A stretch of DNA of 64,000 nt from the NCBI RefSeq assembly GCF_003937945.1, contig NZ_RSEC01000008.1:62001-126000 (forward strand), in the 5' to 3' direction. This stretch comes from Amycolatopsis eburnea. GTDB taxonomy: Bacteria; Actinomycetota; Actinomycetes; Mycobacteriales; Pseudonocardiaceae. The translations under genes were made by a program, and so were the position numbers. Below, one piece after another: positions 15,816 through 24,540 of the stretch (positions within the stretch are counted from its first letter, which is position 1; every line of letters begins with the position of its first letter). The notes beneath the pieces were generated by a model. It had not been told where the DNA came from and made no database searches. It was given only the letters and a program-made list of their open reading frames with translations.

Positions 15816-16367
15816 GTGATCTCCCGCTCCCGTCCGTCGACCGGGCCGGGCTCGCCGTGGGACGGCGAGTTCGCCCGGTACTTCGGCGAGCGCGCGCACA
15901 GCCTGCGCTCGACCGCCTTCCTGCTCTGCGGGGACTGGCACCAGGCCGAGGACCTCACGCAGGCCGCGCTGCTCAAGCTGTACCTCGCCTGGCCGAGGCT
16001 GTCGCGCCACGACGCCTTGGACGCCTACGCCCGCAAGGTCGTGCTCCGCACGTTCCTCGCCGAGCACCGGCGCAGCAGGTGGAAGCGGGAGCGGCTCACC
16101 GACACCCCGCCGGAGCTGCCGGCGGAACCGGCCGCGAGCGACCAGGACGGACTCGTCCGGCAGGCTCTGGCCGTACTCGCTCCGAAGCAGCGCGCCGTGC
16201 TGGTGCTGCGGTACTTCGAGGACCTGAGCGTCGAGGAGACGGCGAAGGCGCTCGGCTGCAGCACCGGCACGGTGAAGAGCCAGGCCTCCCGCGGCCTGGC
16301 GACGCTGCGCAACCGGCTCGGCCCGCACTACGCGCTGACCTTCAGCGCGCCCACGGAGGGGAGGTGA
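15816..16367 (+). CDS. SigE-family ECF RNA polymerase sigma factor
   Basis: The 183-residue protein has sigma region 2 (FARYFGERAHSLRSTAFLLC, then GDWHQAEDLTQAALLKLYLAW), a linker, and sigma region 4 (LAVLAPKQRAVLVLRYFEDL, then SVEETAKALGCSTGTVKSQA). This is the actinobacterial SigE/SigM-like ECF group. The GTG at 15816 is the most likely start, but an upstream in-frame codon at 15789 cannot be excluded. The gene is followed after 5 nt by a single-pass membrane protein that may be its regulator. Target promoters are unknown. Confidence 0.85.
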   Translation: MISRSRPSTGPGSPWDGEFARYFGERAHSLRSTAFLLCGDWHQAEDLTQAALLKLYLAWPRLSRHDALDAYARKVVLRTFLAEHRRSRWKRERLTDTPPELPAEPAASDQDGLVRQALAVLAPKQRAVLVLRYFEDLSVEETAKALGCSTGTVKSQASRGLATLRNRLGPHYALTFSAPTEGR

Positions 16368-16372
16368 CGAAC

Positions 16373-16843
16373 ATGGACCCCGAAGACGACGTCCGCGCGT
16401 ACCTGACGAGCGCGGCCGGTGGCGCGCAGCCGCCGATGCGCCTCGAAGCCGCCGACGTGATCGAGCGCGGCGGCCGGGTCCGGCGGCGGCGCAAGCGCCT
16501 CGCCGTGGCGAGCACCTCGGCCGCGACGGCGGTCGTCCTGGCGGTGGCCGGTTTCCTGGCCGGTCACCGCGCCGGGCCGCCGGAGCCGGTGCTGCCCGCC
16601 GGGCCGGGCCTGTCCACGATCGGCACCAGCTCCCCCGCGCCGGAGGTCGCGCCGCCGACGTCGATCGCGCCGCCGTCCGCCCAGCCGGAACGCAGCACGC
16701 CCGCGCGCGCCACCCGGGCCCCGCAGCCGCCGCCGTCGTCGGCGGGCCGCGCGACGCAGCGGGCGGAGCCGACCACCACCCGCGCTTCCACCGGACCCAC
16801 GGAAACCGTGCCCTCACCCCCGGTCGCGAGCACGTCCCGCTAG
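16373..16843 (+). CDS. Putative membrane-anchored regulator of the adjacent sigma factor
   Basis: This 156-residue protein begins 5 nt after the sigma gene, with a strong GGAGGGGAGG site overlapping its end, so the pair is co-translated. It has a short cytoplasmic part (MDPEDDVRAYLTSAAGG..., about 40 residues), a basic stop-transfer sequence (RRRRKR), one membrane helix (about 45-66) and an extracellular Pro/Ser/Thr-rich tail. Position and topology fit an anti-sigma-type regulator. The zinc-binding HxxxCxxC motif of ZAS proteins is absent, so the mechanism is unclear. Confidence 0.6.
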   Translation: MDPEDDVRAYLTSAAGGAQPPMRLEAADVIERGGRVRRRRKRLAVASTSAATAVVLAVAGFLAGHRAGPPEPVLPAGPGLSTIGTSSPAPEVAPPTSIAPPSAQPERSTPARATRAPQPPPSSAGRATQRAEPTTTRASTGPTETVPSPPVASTSR

Positions 16844-17010
16844 CGTTTTCGCAGCTCAGGGCCTGTGCCGCAGATCACCGTCCGAAGGTGGGTTCCTGAC
16901 GAAATACCCGGCCTCCCCGTGGCGATATGCCCTGTGGTGTTCCGATCGGACACCGGACAACTGCTCAGCCGGACGCCTCGCGCCGGCCCGAGAAACCGAG
17001 GAGGAAGCAC

Positions 17011-17118
17011 ATGGTGTTCGCCGCACTCATCGTCGAAACCGGAATCGCTGTCGTTGTAGCGGGCGCGCTCGCCGCTTGGTCCCGCAAGCGCTTCACTCCT
17101 CGGAGCGACGCGAACTGA
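17011..17118 (+). CDS. Small single-pass membrane protein (35 aa)
   Basis: An ATG at 17011 with GAGGAGGAAG at good spacing opens a 35-residue product: a hydrophobic helix (FAALIVETGIAVVVAGALAA) and a basic tail (WSRKRFTPRSDAN). A bidirectional terminator follows directly. Its size and topology resemble small actinobacterial membrane peptides of unknown function. It stands alone between the sigma operon and the convergent transporter. Confidence 0.6.
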   Translation: MVFAALIVETGIAVVVAGALAAWSRKRFTPRSDAN

Positions 17119-17129
17119 CCTCAGCGCGC

Positions 17130-17167
17130 ACGTGTGCCCCGCCCGGTGATCCGGACGGGGCACACGT
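17130..17167. terminator. Bidirectional terminator palindrome
   Basis: Perfect 12-bp arms (ACGTGTGCCCCG at 17130-17141 and CGGGGCACACGT at 17156-17167) with an inner CCGG pair lie between the 35-aa gene and the end of the convergent transporter gene. Confidence 0.85.
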
Positions 17168-17182
17168 CTATCGGGCGTCCGC

Positions 17183-18553
17183 TCAGCGCTGAGCGGACGC
17201 GGAAGCCAGCTTGCTGCCGCTGTCCTCGGTTTCGATCTGGTCCATCGGCACCTGCGACGTCTCCGGGATCTTGATGATCGGGATGATCGCGATCAGCGCC
17301 GCCGCCATCAGGTAGTACGCCGGCCAGTCCTCGTTGCCGGTGCTCTTGATCAGCGCGGTCACGACGACCCCGGCGGTGCCGCCGAACAGCGACGTCGAGA
17401 TGTTGTAGCCGATCGCGAACGAGCCGTAGCGCACCCGCGTCGGGAACATCGCGGGGAACGTCGAGCCGATCACCGCGAGGATGAAGACGAGCAGGATCGC
17501 CACGACCAGGAACCCGACGAACAGCCACAGGATGCTGCCGGACTGCATCAGCTTGAGGCACGGCCAGCTCAGCACCAGGAACCCGATGGCCGCGGTGAGC
17601 AGCAGCGGTTTCCGGCCGATCCGGTCGGACAGCGCCCCGAGCGGGATGATGATCGCCATCTGGATGACTTCGACGGCGATGATGATCAGCGTCGACGTGT
17701 TGTCGTTGATCTTCAGCGTGTCCGTGAAGTACGTCGGCATCGTCGTCAGCAGCAGGTAGTCCGCGACGTTCAGCAGCAGGACGATGCCGATCAGGTTGAG
17801 GATCATCCGCCAGTTGCGGGTCAGGATCTCCTTGAGCGGCGCCTTCTGCGGTTTGCCGCCCGAGGCCTCCATCCGGCGGAACTCGGGGGTGTCCTCGAGC
17901 TTGTTCCGCAGGTAGAGCCCGATCAGGCCGAGCGGCAGCGCGACGAAGAACGGGATCCGCCAGCCCCACGCGTCGACCTGGTCGGCCGACAGGGACAGCG
18001 TCACCGACAGCACCACGAGGTTGCCGAGGACGTAACCGCCCAGCGTGCCGAGCTCGAGGAAGCTGCCGAAGAAGCCACGGCGCTTCGTCGGCGAGTACTC
18101 CGCGATGAACGTCGCCGCTCCGCCGTATTCACCACCGGTCGAGAAGCCCTGGATGATCCGGAGCAGCAGGATCGCGATCGGCGCCGCGATGCCCATGCTG
18201 TAGCCGCCGGCGTACGTCGGCAGCACGCCCACCAGGAACGTGCAGCCGGACATCAGCAGGATCGTGATGGCGAGGACCCGCTTGCGGCCGATCTTGTCGC
18301 CGAGCGGGCCGAAGAACGCCCCGCCGAACGGCCGGACGATGAACCCGACCGCGAGCAGCGCCAGCGACTTGAGGACCGCGTTGCCTTCCCCGGGGAAGAA
18401 CAGCGTGCCGATGCTGGTGGCGATCGCACCCGAGGTGAAGACGCCGTAGTCGTACCACTCGGTCGCGTTGCCCATGGCCGACGCCCAGACGGCGCGTTTG
18501 ACGGTTCTTTCGTCCACTGACGGTTTGCCCGTCGTTGCTGCTGGTTCGCTCAT
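17183..18553 (-). CDS. MFS transporter, metabolite:H+ symporter (MHS) family
   Basis: The 456-residue protein has 12 predicted membrane helices and the MHS signatures: GNATEWYDYGVF in helix 1, the loop GPLGDKIGRKRVLAITI between helices 2 and 3, FSTGGEYGGAATFIAEYSP in helix 5 and LSDRIGRKP in the central repeat. The family (ProP, ShiA, CitA, KgtP) imports osmolytes or carboxylates with protons. The substrate cannot be decided from these motifs. GGAGG lies upstream of the ATG. It is divergent from the thioesterase gene. Confidence 0.92.
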   Translation of the reverse strand: MSEPAATTGKPSVDERTVKRAVWASAMGNATEWYDYGVFTSGAIATSIGTLFFPGEGNAVLKSLALLAVGFIVRPFGGAFFGPLGDKIGRKRVLAITILLMSGCTFLVGVLPTYAGGYSMGIAAPIAILLLRIIQGFSTGGEYGGAATFIAEYSPTKRRGFFGSFLELGTLGGYVLGNLVVLSVTLSLSADQVDAWGWRIPFFVALPLGLIGLYLRNKLEDTPEFRRMEASGGKPQKAPLKEILTRNWRMILNLIGIVLLLNVADYLLLTTMPTYFTDTLKINDNTSTLIIIAVEVIQMAIIIPLGALSDRIGRKPLLLTAAIGFLVLSWPCLKLMQSGSILWLFVGFLVVAILLVFILAVIGSTFPAMFPTRVRYGSFAIGYNISTSLFGGTAGVVVTALIKSTGNEDWPAYYLMAAALIAIIPIIKIPETSQVPMDQIETEDSGSKLASASAQR

Positions 18554-18754
18554 GCCGGCGACGACCTCCTCCGCGCAGTGCCCATTGGGCCGTTCGAGCT
18601 CATCAACCCAGTCTTGACCGGTCGTCGCAGGTCGGCAGTCTGAGCCGCGAAACTTCTACGGTGGGGAACTTTCCGGCTACTGAGAGATGTAGCCCGCAGG
18701 TACCCGGTCCGGGCCGGACGCGGCCCCGGTTTACCCGCCGGTTAACGTCAGCGC

Positions 18755-19348
18755 ATGAGTCGTGTTTCTCAACCGTGGCCGCCGGTGGCGGTGGAGCCCG
18801 CGGTCCCGCACCCGAAGGCGCCGGCGCCGGGCACCGAGCTCGGCGTGCACTTCGCGGAGTGCTTCGGGTGCGGTGACGAGGCCGACGCCGGGCTGCACCT
18901 GCGCTCGACGGTCGGCGAGGGCCAGGTCGTGCGCTCGCGGTTCACCGTCACTTCGGCCCACCAGGGCGCCCCCGGGCTCGCCCACGGCGGCCTGCTGGCC
19001 TGCGCGTTCGACGAGGCGCTCGGCTCGGCGGTCGGCAACCTGATGCGCCGCCCCGCGGTGACCGGCAAGCTCGAGACGGACTTCCGCCGTCCGGTGCCGG
19101 TCGGGACGACGCTGTTCATCGAGACCCGGCTGGACGGCGTCGCCGGCCGCAAGATCTACGTCAGCGCGGACGGCCGCCTCGACGCCGAAGACGGCCCGAT
19201 CGCGGTCAGCGCCCGCGCGCTGTTCGTCGTCGTCGGCTTCGAGCACTTCAGCACGCACGGCGACCCGCAGGCGCTGGAGAAGCTGGCCGAGCAGCACGCG
19301 AAGAACCAGCGTGAACGCGCGGAACGCGACTGGGAGATCAACCCCTGA
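18755..19348 (+). CDS. PaaI-type hotdog-fold thioesterase
   Basis: The 197-residue protein contains CFGCGDEADAGLHLRSTVG followed by the hotdog active-site block AHGGLLACAFDEALGSAVGN and strands ETDFRRPVPVG and VSARALFVVVG. The HGG...DE arrangement is typical of PaaI/YigI acyl-CoA thioesterases. A charged helical tail (EKLAEQHAKNQRERAERDWE) is extra. The acyl-CoA substrate is unknown. Its stop codon lies inside a 36-bp perfect palindrome shared with the convergent pknG gene. Confidence 0.85.
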   Translation: MSRVSQPWPPVAVEPAVPHPKAPAPGTELGVHFAECFGCGDEADAGLHLRSTVGEGQVVRSRFTVTSAHQGAPGLAHGGLLACAFDEALGSAVGNLMRRPAVTGKLETDFRRPVPVGTTLFIETRLDGVAGRKIYVSADGRLDAEDGPIAVSARALFVVVGFEHFSTHGDPQALEKLAEQHAKNQRERAERDWEINP

Positions 19349-19380
19349 GGCGTAGCTTTCACGTGAAAGCTACGCCTCAG
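19345..19380. terminator. 36-bp perfect palindrome containing both stop codons
   Basis: The palindrome (half-site CTGAGGCGTAGCTTTCAC) is exact over 36 bp. It contains the TGA of the thioesterase gene (19346-19348) and the TGA of pknG on the other strand (19377-19379). It should form an RNA hairpin for either transcript and act as a bidirectional terminator. Confidence 0.85.
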
Positions 19381-22013
19381 GTGAGGGTCCGGGGCCGGAT
19401 GGCGTTGGCCCGGTCGACCAGCTCGACGCGCTGCTCGACCGTGCCCGCCAGCCGGGCCAGTGCCCGGTAGCACCGCTCGAGGCCGAACCGCAGCTCACGC
19501 TCTTCGAACGCGCACCCCAGCACCTGCGAGCCCGGCGTCGGCCGCCCCTGCTTCAGCCATTCGTGCGCGGCTTCGAGCACGCTCGCGGTGAGCCGGGTGC
19601 GGCGCTCGACGTCCAGCCGGAGCCGTTCGAGCCGGGCCGACGCGTCGAGCAGGTCGTGCTCGGTGACCGGCGTCTCGCGGCCCTTGGCCTTGGTCACCGT
19701 CGTCTTGATCCTGATCGCCGCGACCTGCGCGTCGACGTAGTGGGTGGACGACGCCGGCACGGTCTCGAGCACCTCGACCGCGCTGGAGCGCGCCCCCTGC
19801 GCCAGGTACACGCGGGCCAGGCCGAAGGCGGCGCTGACGTAGGTGCGGTCGGTCCGCCAGACCAGCTCGTAGAAGCGCGCGGCGGCGAAGTAGTCCCCGA
19901 CGCCTTCGGCGCTGACGCCCAGCGCGAGCTTCGGCGCGATCTCGCCGGGCAGGTCGTCGTACACCGCTTCGAAGGCGACGTGCGCGACCCGCGACCGGCC
20001 GCCGGCCAGCTCGATCAGGCCGCGGTACCAGTCGATGCGCCAGTCGTGCGGGAAGCCGTTCTTGATCGCCAGGTACTGCGCGGCCTGCAACTGCCGCTGC
20101 GCCTCCGCCAGCTCGCCCAGCTCGATCCGGGCCCGCACGATCCGCAGCCGGACCTCGATCGACTCCCGCGGCGCGCCGGAGAGGGCCTCGATGGCGCCGC
20201 GCGGTTCGAGCGTGGTCGTCGTGGCGAGCACGCCCGCGGCCGGGTCGTCGGTGTCGACCTGCGGGATCGGCAGGCCGGCGACGACCTCGTCGGCCCCGGG
20301 CAGCGGCACGGCCTCGCCGGCTTCCGGCACCACCAGCTGGACGCCGAACGTGCGGATCTCCGGGCCGAACACGGTGGACGCGCCGGGCCGCGGCTTGCCG
20401 GTGCCGAGCGCCATGATCTCGCGCAGCACGCCGGTGAGCTGGTCGGCCATCTCCTCGGCGGAGAGGAACCGGCGGTCCGGGTCGGCGTGCGTCGCGCGCC
20501 GCAGGAACCGGTAGTAGGAGCCGAAGAGCGCGAACAGCGGGACCGCGTCGGGGCCGGGCAGGGTGGTCTTGAACTTGGTGGTGTAGCCGGTGAACTCGAA
20601 GCTCAGCACGGCGAGCGTGCGCCCGACGGTGAACAGGTCCGACGCGATCGACGCGCCCTGCGTCGGCAGTTCCGGCGCGCTGTAGCCGGTGGTGAAGAAC
20701 AGCGGGCTCTCGTAGTCGTCGGTGCGGCGGACCGCGCCGAGGTCGATCAGCTTGAGCTGTTCGTTGGTCTGGATGACGTTGTCCGGCTTGAGGTCGCAGT
20801 AGAGCAGGCCCTGGCTGTGCAGGTAGCCCATGGCGGGCAGGATCTCCAGCCCGTACGCGATGACCTGGCCGATCGGCAGCGGCTCCGGGCGGCGGCTTTC
20901 CCGGTGGTGCGCCAGCGCGAGCTGCCGCAGCGACTGGCCGCCGACGTACTCCATGACGATGTAGCCGACGGTGGTGCCGCTGTGCGCGTCCGGGTGCTGC
21001 ACGAAGTTGTGGATCTTGACGATGTTCGGGTGCTCGACCTCGGCGAGGAACCGCTGCTCGTTGGCCGCGGCCGCCATCGCCGTCGCGTCGCCGGTGTCGA
21101 TCAGTCCTTTGAGGACGACCCAGCGGTCGCTGACGTTGTGGTCCTGCGCCAGGTAGATCCAGCCGAGCCCGCCGTAGGCGATCGCGCCGAGCACTTCGTA
21201 CTGGCCGCCGACGAGTTCGTGCGGCTGCAGCTTCGGCAGGAACGAGAACGGCGTGGCGCAGTTCTCGCACTTCCCTTCCGGCGAACCGGGTTTGCCGTCC
21301 TTGCCGCGGCCGACCTTCGCGCCGCAGTTGCCGCAGAAGCGCTTTTCCTCCGACACCACGGGGTTCGTCAGCACCGCCGACGCGGGGTCGCGCGCGGGCA
21401 CCGGCGGGACTTCGACCAGCCCGGCGCCGAGCCGGCCGCGACGCGAGCGCGACGTCCGCGACGACGTCCGCCGCGAGGTGCCGGGGAACGCGCCGGAGCG
21501 GGAGTCCGAGCCGCTGCCGGTTCCCGTGCCCGTGCCGGTTCCGGTGTGCCGTCCTTCGCTGGTGCGCTCGGGCAGCACGCTTTCGGTGCCCGGGTCCGGC
21601 AGCGGCGTGCCGGGACCGGTGTCCGGCCGCGGCACCGGCGGCATGATGCTCTGGGTTTCCGGCGCCGGCGCGGCGAGCACGCTCGTCAGCTGCGGCTCGT
21701 CGGGCTGCGGCGGGCGGACGGCCTGCGTCGGCACCGGCTGGACCGGCGGCAGCACGGGGTTCATGCTGCCCGGCGGCTTGGTCGGGTCGTCCGCGCCCGG
21801 GATCGGCGCGCCCCGCGGCGGCGTCGGCGGGCGCCGCACGGGCGCGTGGAAGACGGTCTCCTCGCCGCGGGACGGCTCGCCGTCGTCGAGGCGGCCGGAG
21901 ATCGACGGCTCCGGCGTCTCCCACCGCACCGGTGGTGGCGGCTGCCAGCTGCCGCCCGGCTGCTTTTCGTCGTCCGGCGCGGCGTGCCGAGGACGGCGCG
22001 GTTCCTCCGACAC
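19377..22013 (-). CDS. pknG: Serine/threonine protein kinase PknG
   Basis: The 878-residue soluble protein has the full PknG architecture. A long Pro/Thr-rich N-terminus comes first (about 1-220), then a rubredoxin-like metal site with two CxxC pairs (Cys227/Cys230 and Cys249/Cys252). The kinase domain (about 270-530) has GGLG at 281-284, Lys302, YCDLKPDN with Asp407, and DLG at 424-426; TPR helices run to the end. In mycobacteria PknG phosphorylates GarA to slow 2-oxoglutarate dehydrogenase and glutamate dehydrogenase in response to glutamate or aspartate sensed by GlnH and GlnX. The same three genes are adjacent here. The start is GTG with GGGAGG upstream. Confidence 0.96.
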   Translation of the reverse strand: MSEEPRRPRHAAPDDEKQPGGSWQPPPPVRWETPEPSISGRLDDGEPSRGEETVFHAPVRRPPTPPRGAPIPGADDPTKPPGSMNPVLPPVQPVPTQAVRPPQPDEPQLTSVLAAPAPETQSIMPPVPRPDTGPGTPLPDPGTESVLPERTSEGRHTGTGTGTGTGSGSDSRSGAFPGTSRRTSSRTSRSRRGRLGAGLVEVPPVPARDPASAVLTNPVVSEEKRFCGNCGAKVGRGKDGKPGSPEGKCENCATPFSFLPKLQPHELVGGQYEVLGAIAYGGLGWIYLAQDHNVSDRWVVLKGLIDTGDATAMAAAANEQRFLAEVEHPNIVKIHNFVQHPDAHSGTTVGYIVMEYVGGQSLRQLALAHHRESRRPEPLPIGQVIAYGLEILPAMGYLHSQGLLYCDLKPDNVIQTNEQLKLIDLGAVRRTDDYESPLFFTTGYSAPELPTQGASIASDLFTVGRTLAVLSFEFTGYTTKFKTTLPGPDAVPLFALFGSYYRFLRRATHADPDRRFLSAEEMADQLTGVLREIMALGTGKPRPGASTVFGPEIRTFGVQLVVPEAGEAVPLPGADEVVAGLPIPQVDTDDPAAGVLATTTTLEPRGAIEALSGAPRESIEVRLRIVRARIELGELAEAQRQLQAAQYLAIKNGFPHDWRIDWYRGLIELAGGRSRVAHVAFEAVYDDLPGEIAPKLALGVSAEGVGDYFAAARFYELVWRTDRTYVSAAFGLARVYLAQGARSSAVEVLETVPASSTHYVDAQVAAIRIKTTVTKAKGRETPVTEHDLLDASARLERLRLDVERRTRLTASVLEAAHEWLKQGRPTPGSQVLGCAFEERELRFGLERCYRALARLAGTVEQRVELVDRANAIRPRTLT

Positions 22014-22068
22014 TGCTACCTCCCAGATCCCCGCCGACGTGCGGGAACCGATCCTAGTCGCGGCCCGC

Positions 22069-23043
22069 TCACTGGTACTGCGCCTGCGGCGGCGAGGCCG
22101 GCCCCAGCGACGACTCGACCCAGTGGCGGTAGCTGTTCTGCCAGGCCCCGCTGTTGCGGATGTTCTCGAGCACGGCGTTGACGAACTTGACCATGTCCTC
22201 GTTGTCCTTCGGCACGCCGATGCCGTAGTTCTCCTGCGTGAACTGGTCGCCGACGACCTGCAGCGTCGGGTCCTGCGCGGCCATCCCGGCGAGGATCGTG
22301 TCGTCGGTCGAAACCGCGTCGACCTGGCCCTGCTGGAGCATCACCAGGCAGTCCGACCAGTTGTCGACCGAGATCGCCTGCGGCTTGGCCGGGTCCGTCG
22401 CGATCTTCGCCAGCGACGTCGACTTCTTCGCCGCGCACACCTTCTTGCCGCTCAGGTCGGCCAGCTTGGTCGCCTTCGACTCCTTCGTCACCAGCAGCCG
22501 CTGCCCGGCGACGTAGTACACGGAGGAGAACTGGACGTCCTTCTTGCGCGCGCAGGTGATGCTGTAGGTCCGCACGACGATGTCGACCTGGTGCTGCATC
22601 AGCACGTCCTGGCGCTGCGACGACGTGATCGCGCGGAACTGGACGCGGCCTTCGGGCGCGCCGAAGATCGAGCGGGCGATCTCGTTGACGAGGTCGATGT
22701 CGAAGCCCTCGAGGTTGCCCGAGGTCGGGTTGCGGAAGCCGAACAGGTACGTGGTCTGGTCGACGCCGGCGATGAGCTTGCCGCGTTCCTTGATCTTCGC
22801 CATGGTCGAGCCGTCGGGGATCGACGTCCCCTTGTCCGGCTGCAGGCTGGCCAGCGGGTTGCAGCTGGTGTCGCCGCCACCGCCGGCGGCCGCGTCCGGA
22901 CCGCCCACGTGCGCGGGCTGCGGCCAGGCCGCGTTGCCGACCGGGGCCGGGTCGACCGGCTTCCCGGGGCTGCCGCAGGACGCCACCAGCAGCGCGACGA
23001 CCGCCAGCACGCCCGCCCGGACCGTGTTCCCCCGCCTGCTCAC
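22069..23043 (-). CDS. glnH: GlnH amino-acid-binding lipoprotein of the PknG pathway
   Basis: The 324-residue product has a signal sequence with lipobox VASC (Cys23) and a type II periplasmic binding fold: KIKERGKLIAGVDQTTYLFG, then GFDIDLVNEIARSIFG, QHQVDIVVRTYSIT, DLSGKKVCAAKKSTS, and GIGVPKDNEDMVKFVN. In mycobacteria GlnH binds Asp/Glu outside the membrane and signals through GlnX to PknG. The GTG at 23043 overlaps the glnX stop by 4 nt, and pknG starts 55 nt after this gene. No ABC permease genes are adjacent, which fits a sensor rather than a transport role. Confidence 0.93.
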   Translation of the reverse strand: MSRRGNTVRAGVLAVVALLVASCGSPGKPVDPAPVGNAAWPQPAHVGGPDAAAGGGGDTSCNPLASLQPDKGTSIPDGSTMAKIKERGKLIAGVDQTTYLFGFRNPTSGNLEGFDIDLVNEIARSIFGAPEGRVQFRAITSSQRQDVLMQHQVDIVVRTYSITCARKKDVQFSSVYYVAGQRLLVTKESKATKLADLSGKKVCAAKKSTSLAKIATDPAKPQAISVDNWSDCLVMLQQGQVDAVSTDDTILAGMAAQDPTLQVVGDQFTQENYGIGVPKDNEDMVKFVNAVLENIRNSGAWQNSYRHWVESSLGPASPPQAQYQ

Positions 23044-24446
23044 CGGTACTCCCTCAGTCGCTCCCGGATCCCCATGGTGACACCCGCGGCGGCGACGACC
23101 GCGAGCACGGCCAGGCCGGGCGCCAGCAGCGTCAGCGCGCGGTCGCCGTTGTGGGTGTCGTCGAGGAATTCCTGCCTGCCGACGTCGATGGCCGCCTGGA
23201 GGCTGTCGTCGAGCCGCCGGAACGCCGGGGCCGAGCCGTCGGTCTTGTCCTCCAGCACGGCGAAGTCGACGGCCTCCTGGTACTGGCCGGCGTCGTCCTG
23301 GGCGCGGACTTCCTTGTGCGCCTTCAGCCAGTCGTTCGCGGCCTTCGCGGCGTCGGCGACCTTCGTGGCGCCTTCGCCGCCCTGGATGAGGCCGCGGGCT
23401 TCGCCGAGCAGGCCGCCCTGGCCGTCCGGGCCGACGAGCTGGGCCGCGTTGGTGCCGAAGTCCTTCTCGTACGCGGCGCCGTCGCCGCGCGCGACCAGCG
23501 TGAGCGTTTCGTCGGCGCGGGCCTGCAGCGCGGCGATGCGCGCGCGGACCAGCACGTCGACGCGGTGCGAGCCGTCGTCCTGGCCGCTGCCGACCAGGCT
23601 GCCCTGCACGATCAGCGCGACCGCGCCCCACAGCAGCGAGACCACGACGGCGGCCGTCGCGACGACGAGCCCGACGTTGAGCAGCCGGTTGGTGCGTTTG
23701 GTCAGGTAGACCTGGGCGGCGATGAGCGCGGCCAGCAGCGCGACCACCAGGATCGTGGCGAGCCACGGGAACCCGGTGGCGCTGTCCTGCTCGTCGATCA
23801 GCCGCTCGGTGTCGACGCGGTAGAGGTCCTGCGCGGCGGGCAGGATCTTCGCCCGCATCAGCTCGGAGGCCTCGCGGAGGTAGGACGCGCCGACCGGGTA
23901 GCCGAGGCGGTTGTTCGCGCGGGCCGTCTCGACGAGCCCGGTGTAGACGGGCAGCGACTGGTTGAGGACGTCGACCGGGGCGGCCGCGTCGGCGACGTCG
24001 GACGCGTCGGAGGCGGCCTTCGCGAGCGCGGCGCCGGCTTCGGCGATGTCGCGCTCGTAGCGCTGGCGCAGTTCCGGCGGCTCGGTGCCGATGGAGAGGA
24101 ACGCGCTCGCGGCGGTCGCGTCGGCGTCCGAGAGGGAGCGGTAGACCTGCTGCGCGGCGGCGGCGAGGGGTTCGCGGTGGTCGATGACGCCGGTGATCGT
24201 GTCGTCGCGGTCCTGCACCGACAGCGTCGCGACCAGGCCGGCGAGGAGGGACAGGAGCACCAGGCCGACGGCGATGACGGTGAGCCTGCCCGGGGTCGTC
24301 GCGGCGGACCGGACGACCGCGCGGACGCCCTGTCCCGGCAGGTCCAGCAGCCCCAGCAGGCCGCTGCGGCCCCCGCCTTCCGGTGGCGGCGGCGGGGGTC
24401 CCGGCGCGGGCGCCGTCGGACCCGGGGCCGTCGCAGTGCTGGTCAT
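23040..24446 (-). CDS. glnX: GlnX transmembrane sensor protein
   Basis: The 468-residue protein starts at the ATG at 24446 behind GGAGG. It has a Pro-rich cytoplasmic N-terminus and four membrane helices (about 75-100, 235-255, 265-290 and 440-460). Two extracytoplasmic helical domains contain VYRSLSDADATAASAFLSIG and RIAALQARADETLTLVARGD, resembling four-helix-bundle chemoreceptor-type sensors. This is the layout of mycobacterial GlnX, which relays GlnH binding to PknG. It is the first gene of the glnX-glnH-pknG operon. Confidence 0.9.
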   Translation of the reverse strand: MTSTATAPGPTAPAPGPPPPPPEGGGRSGLLGLLDLPGQGVRAVVRSAATTPGRLTVIAVGLVLLSLLAGLVATLSVQDRDDTITGVIDHREPLAAAAQQVYRSLSDADATAASAFLSIGTEPPELRQRYERDIAEAGAALAKAASDASDVADAAAPVDVLNQSLPVYTGLVETARANNRLGYPVGASYLREASELMRAKILPAAQDLYRVDTERLIDEQDSATGFPWLATILVVALLAALIAAQVYLTKRTNRLLNVGLVVATAAVVVSLLWGAVALIVQGSLVGSGQDDGSHRVDVLVRARIAALQARADETLTLVARGDGAAYEKDFGTNAAQLVGPDGQGGLLGEARGLIQGGEGATKVADAAKAANDWLKAHKEVRAQDDAGQYQEAVDFAVLEDKTDGSAPAFRRLDDSLQAAIDVGRQEFLDDTHNGDRALTLLAPGLAVLAVVAAAGVTMGIRERLREYR

Positions 24447-24540
24447 CCCCGATTCCTCCCCAAAAGCGGTACCCGCAGAAGGTAGCCGGTCCGCGGTCCG
24501 CGCGGGCACCGGCACCGCCCGCTGTCACCAGCACGTGATC

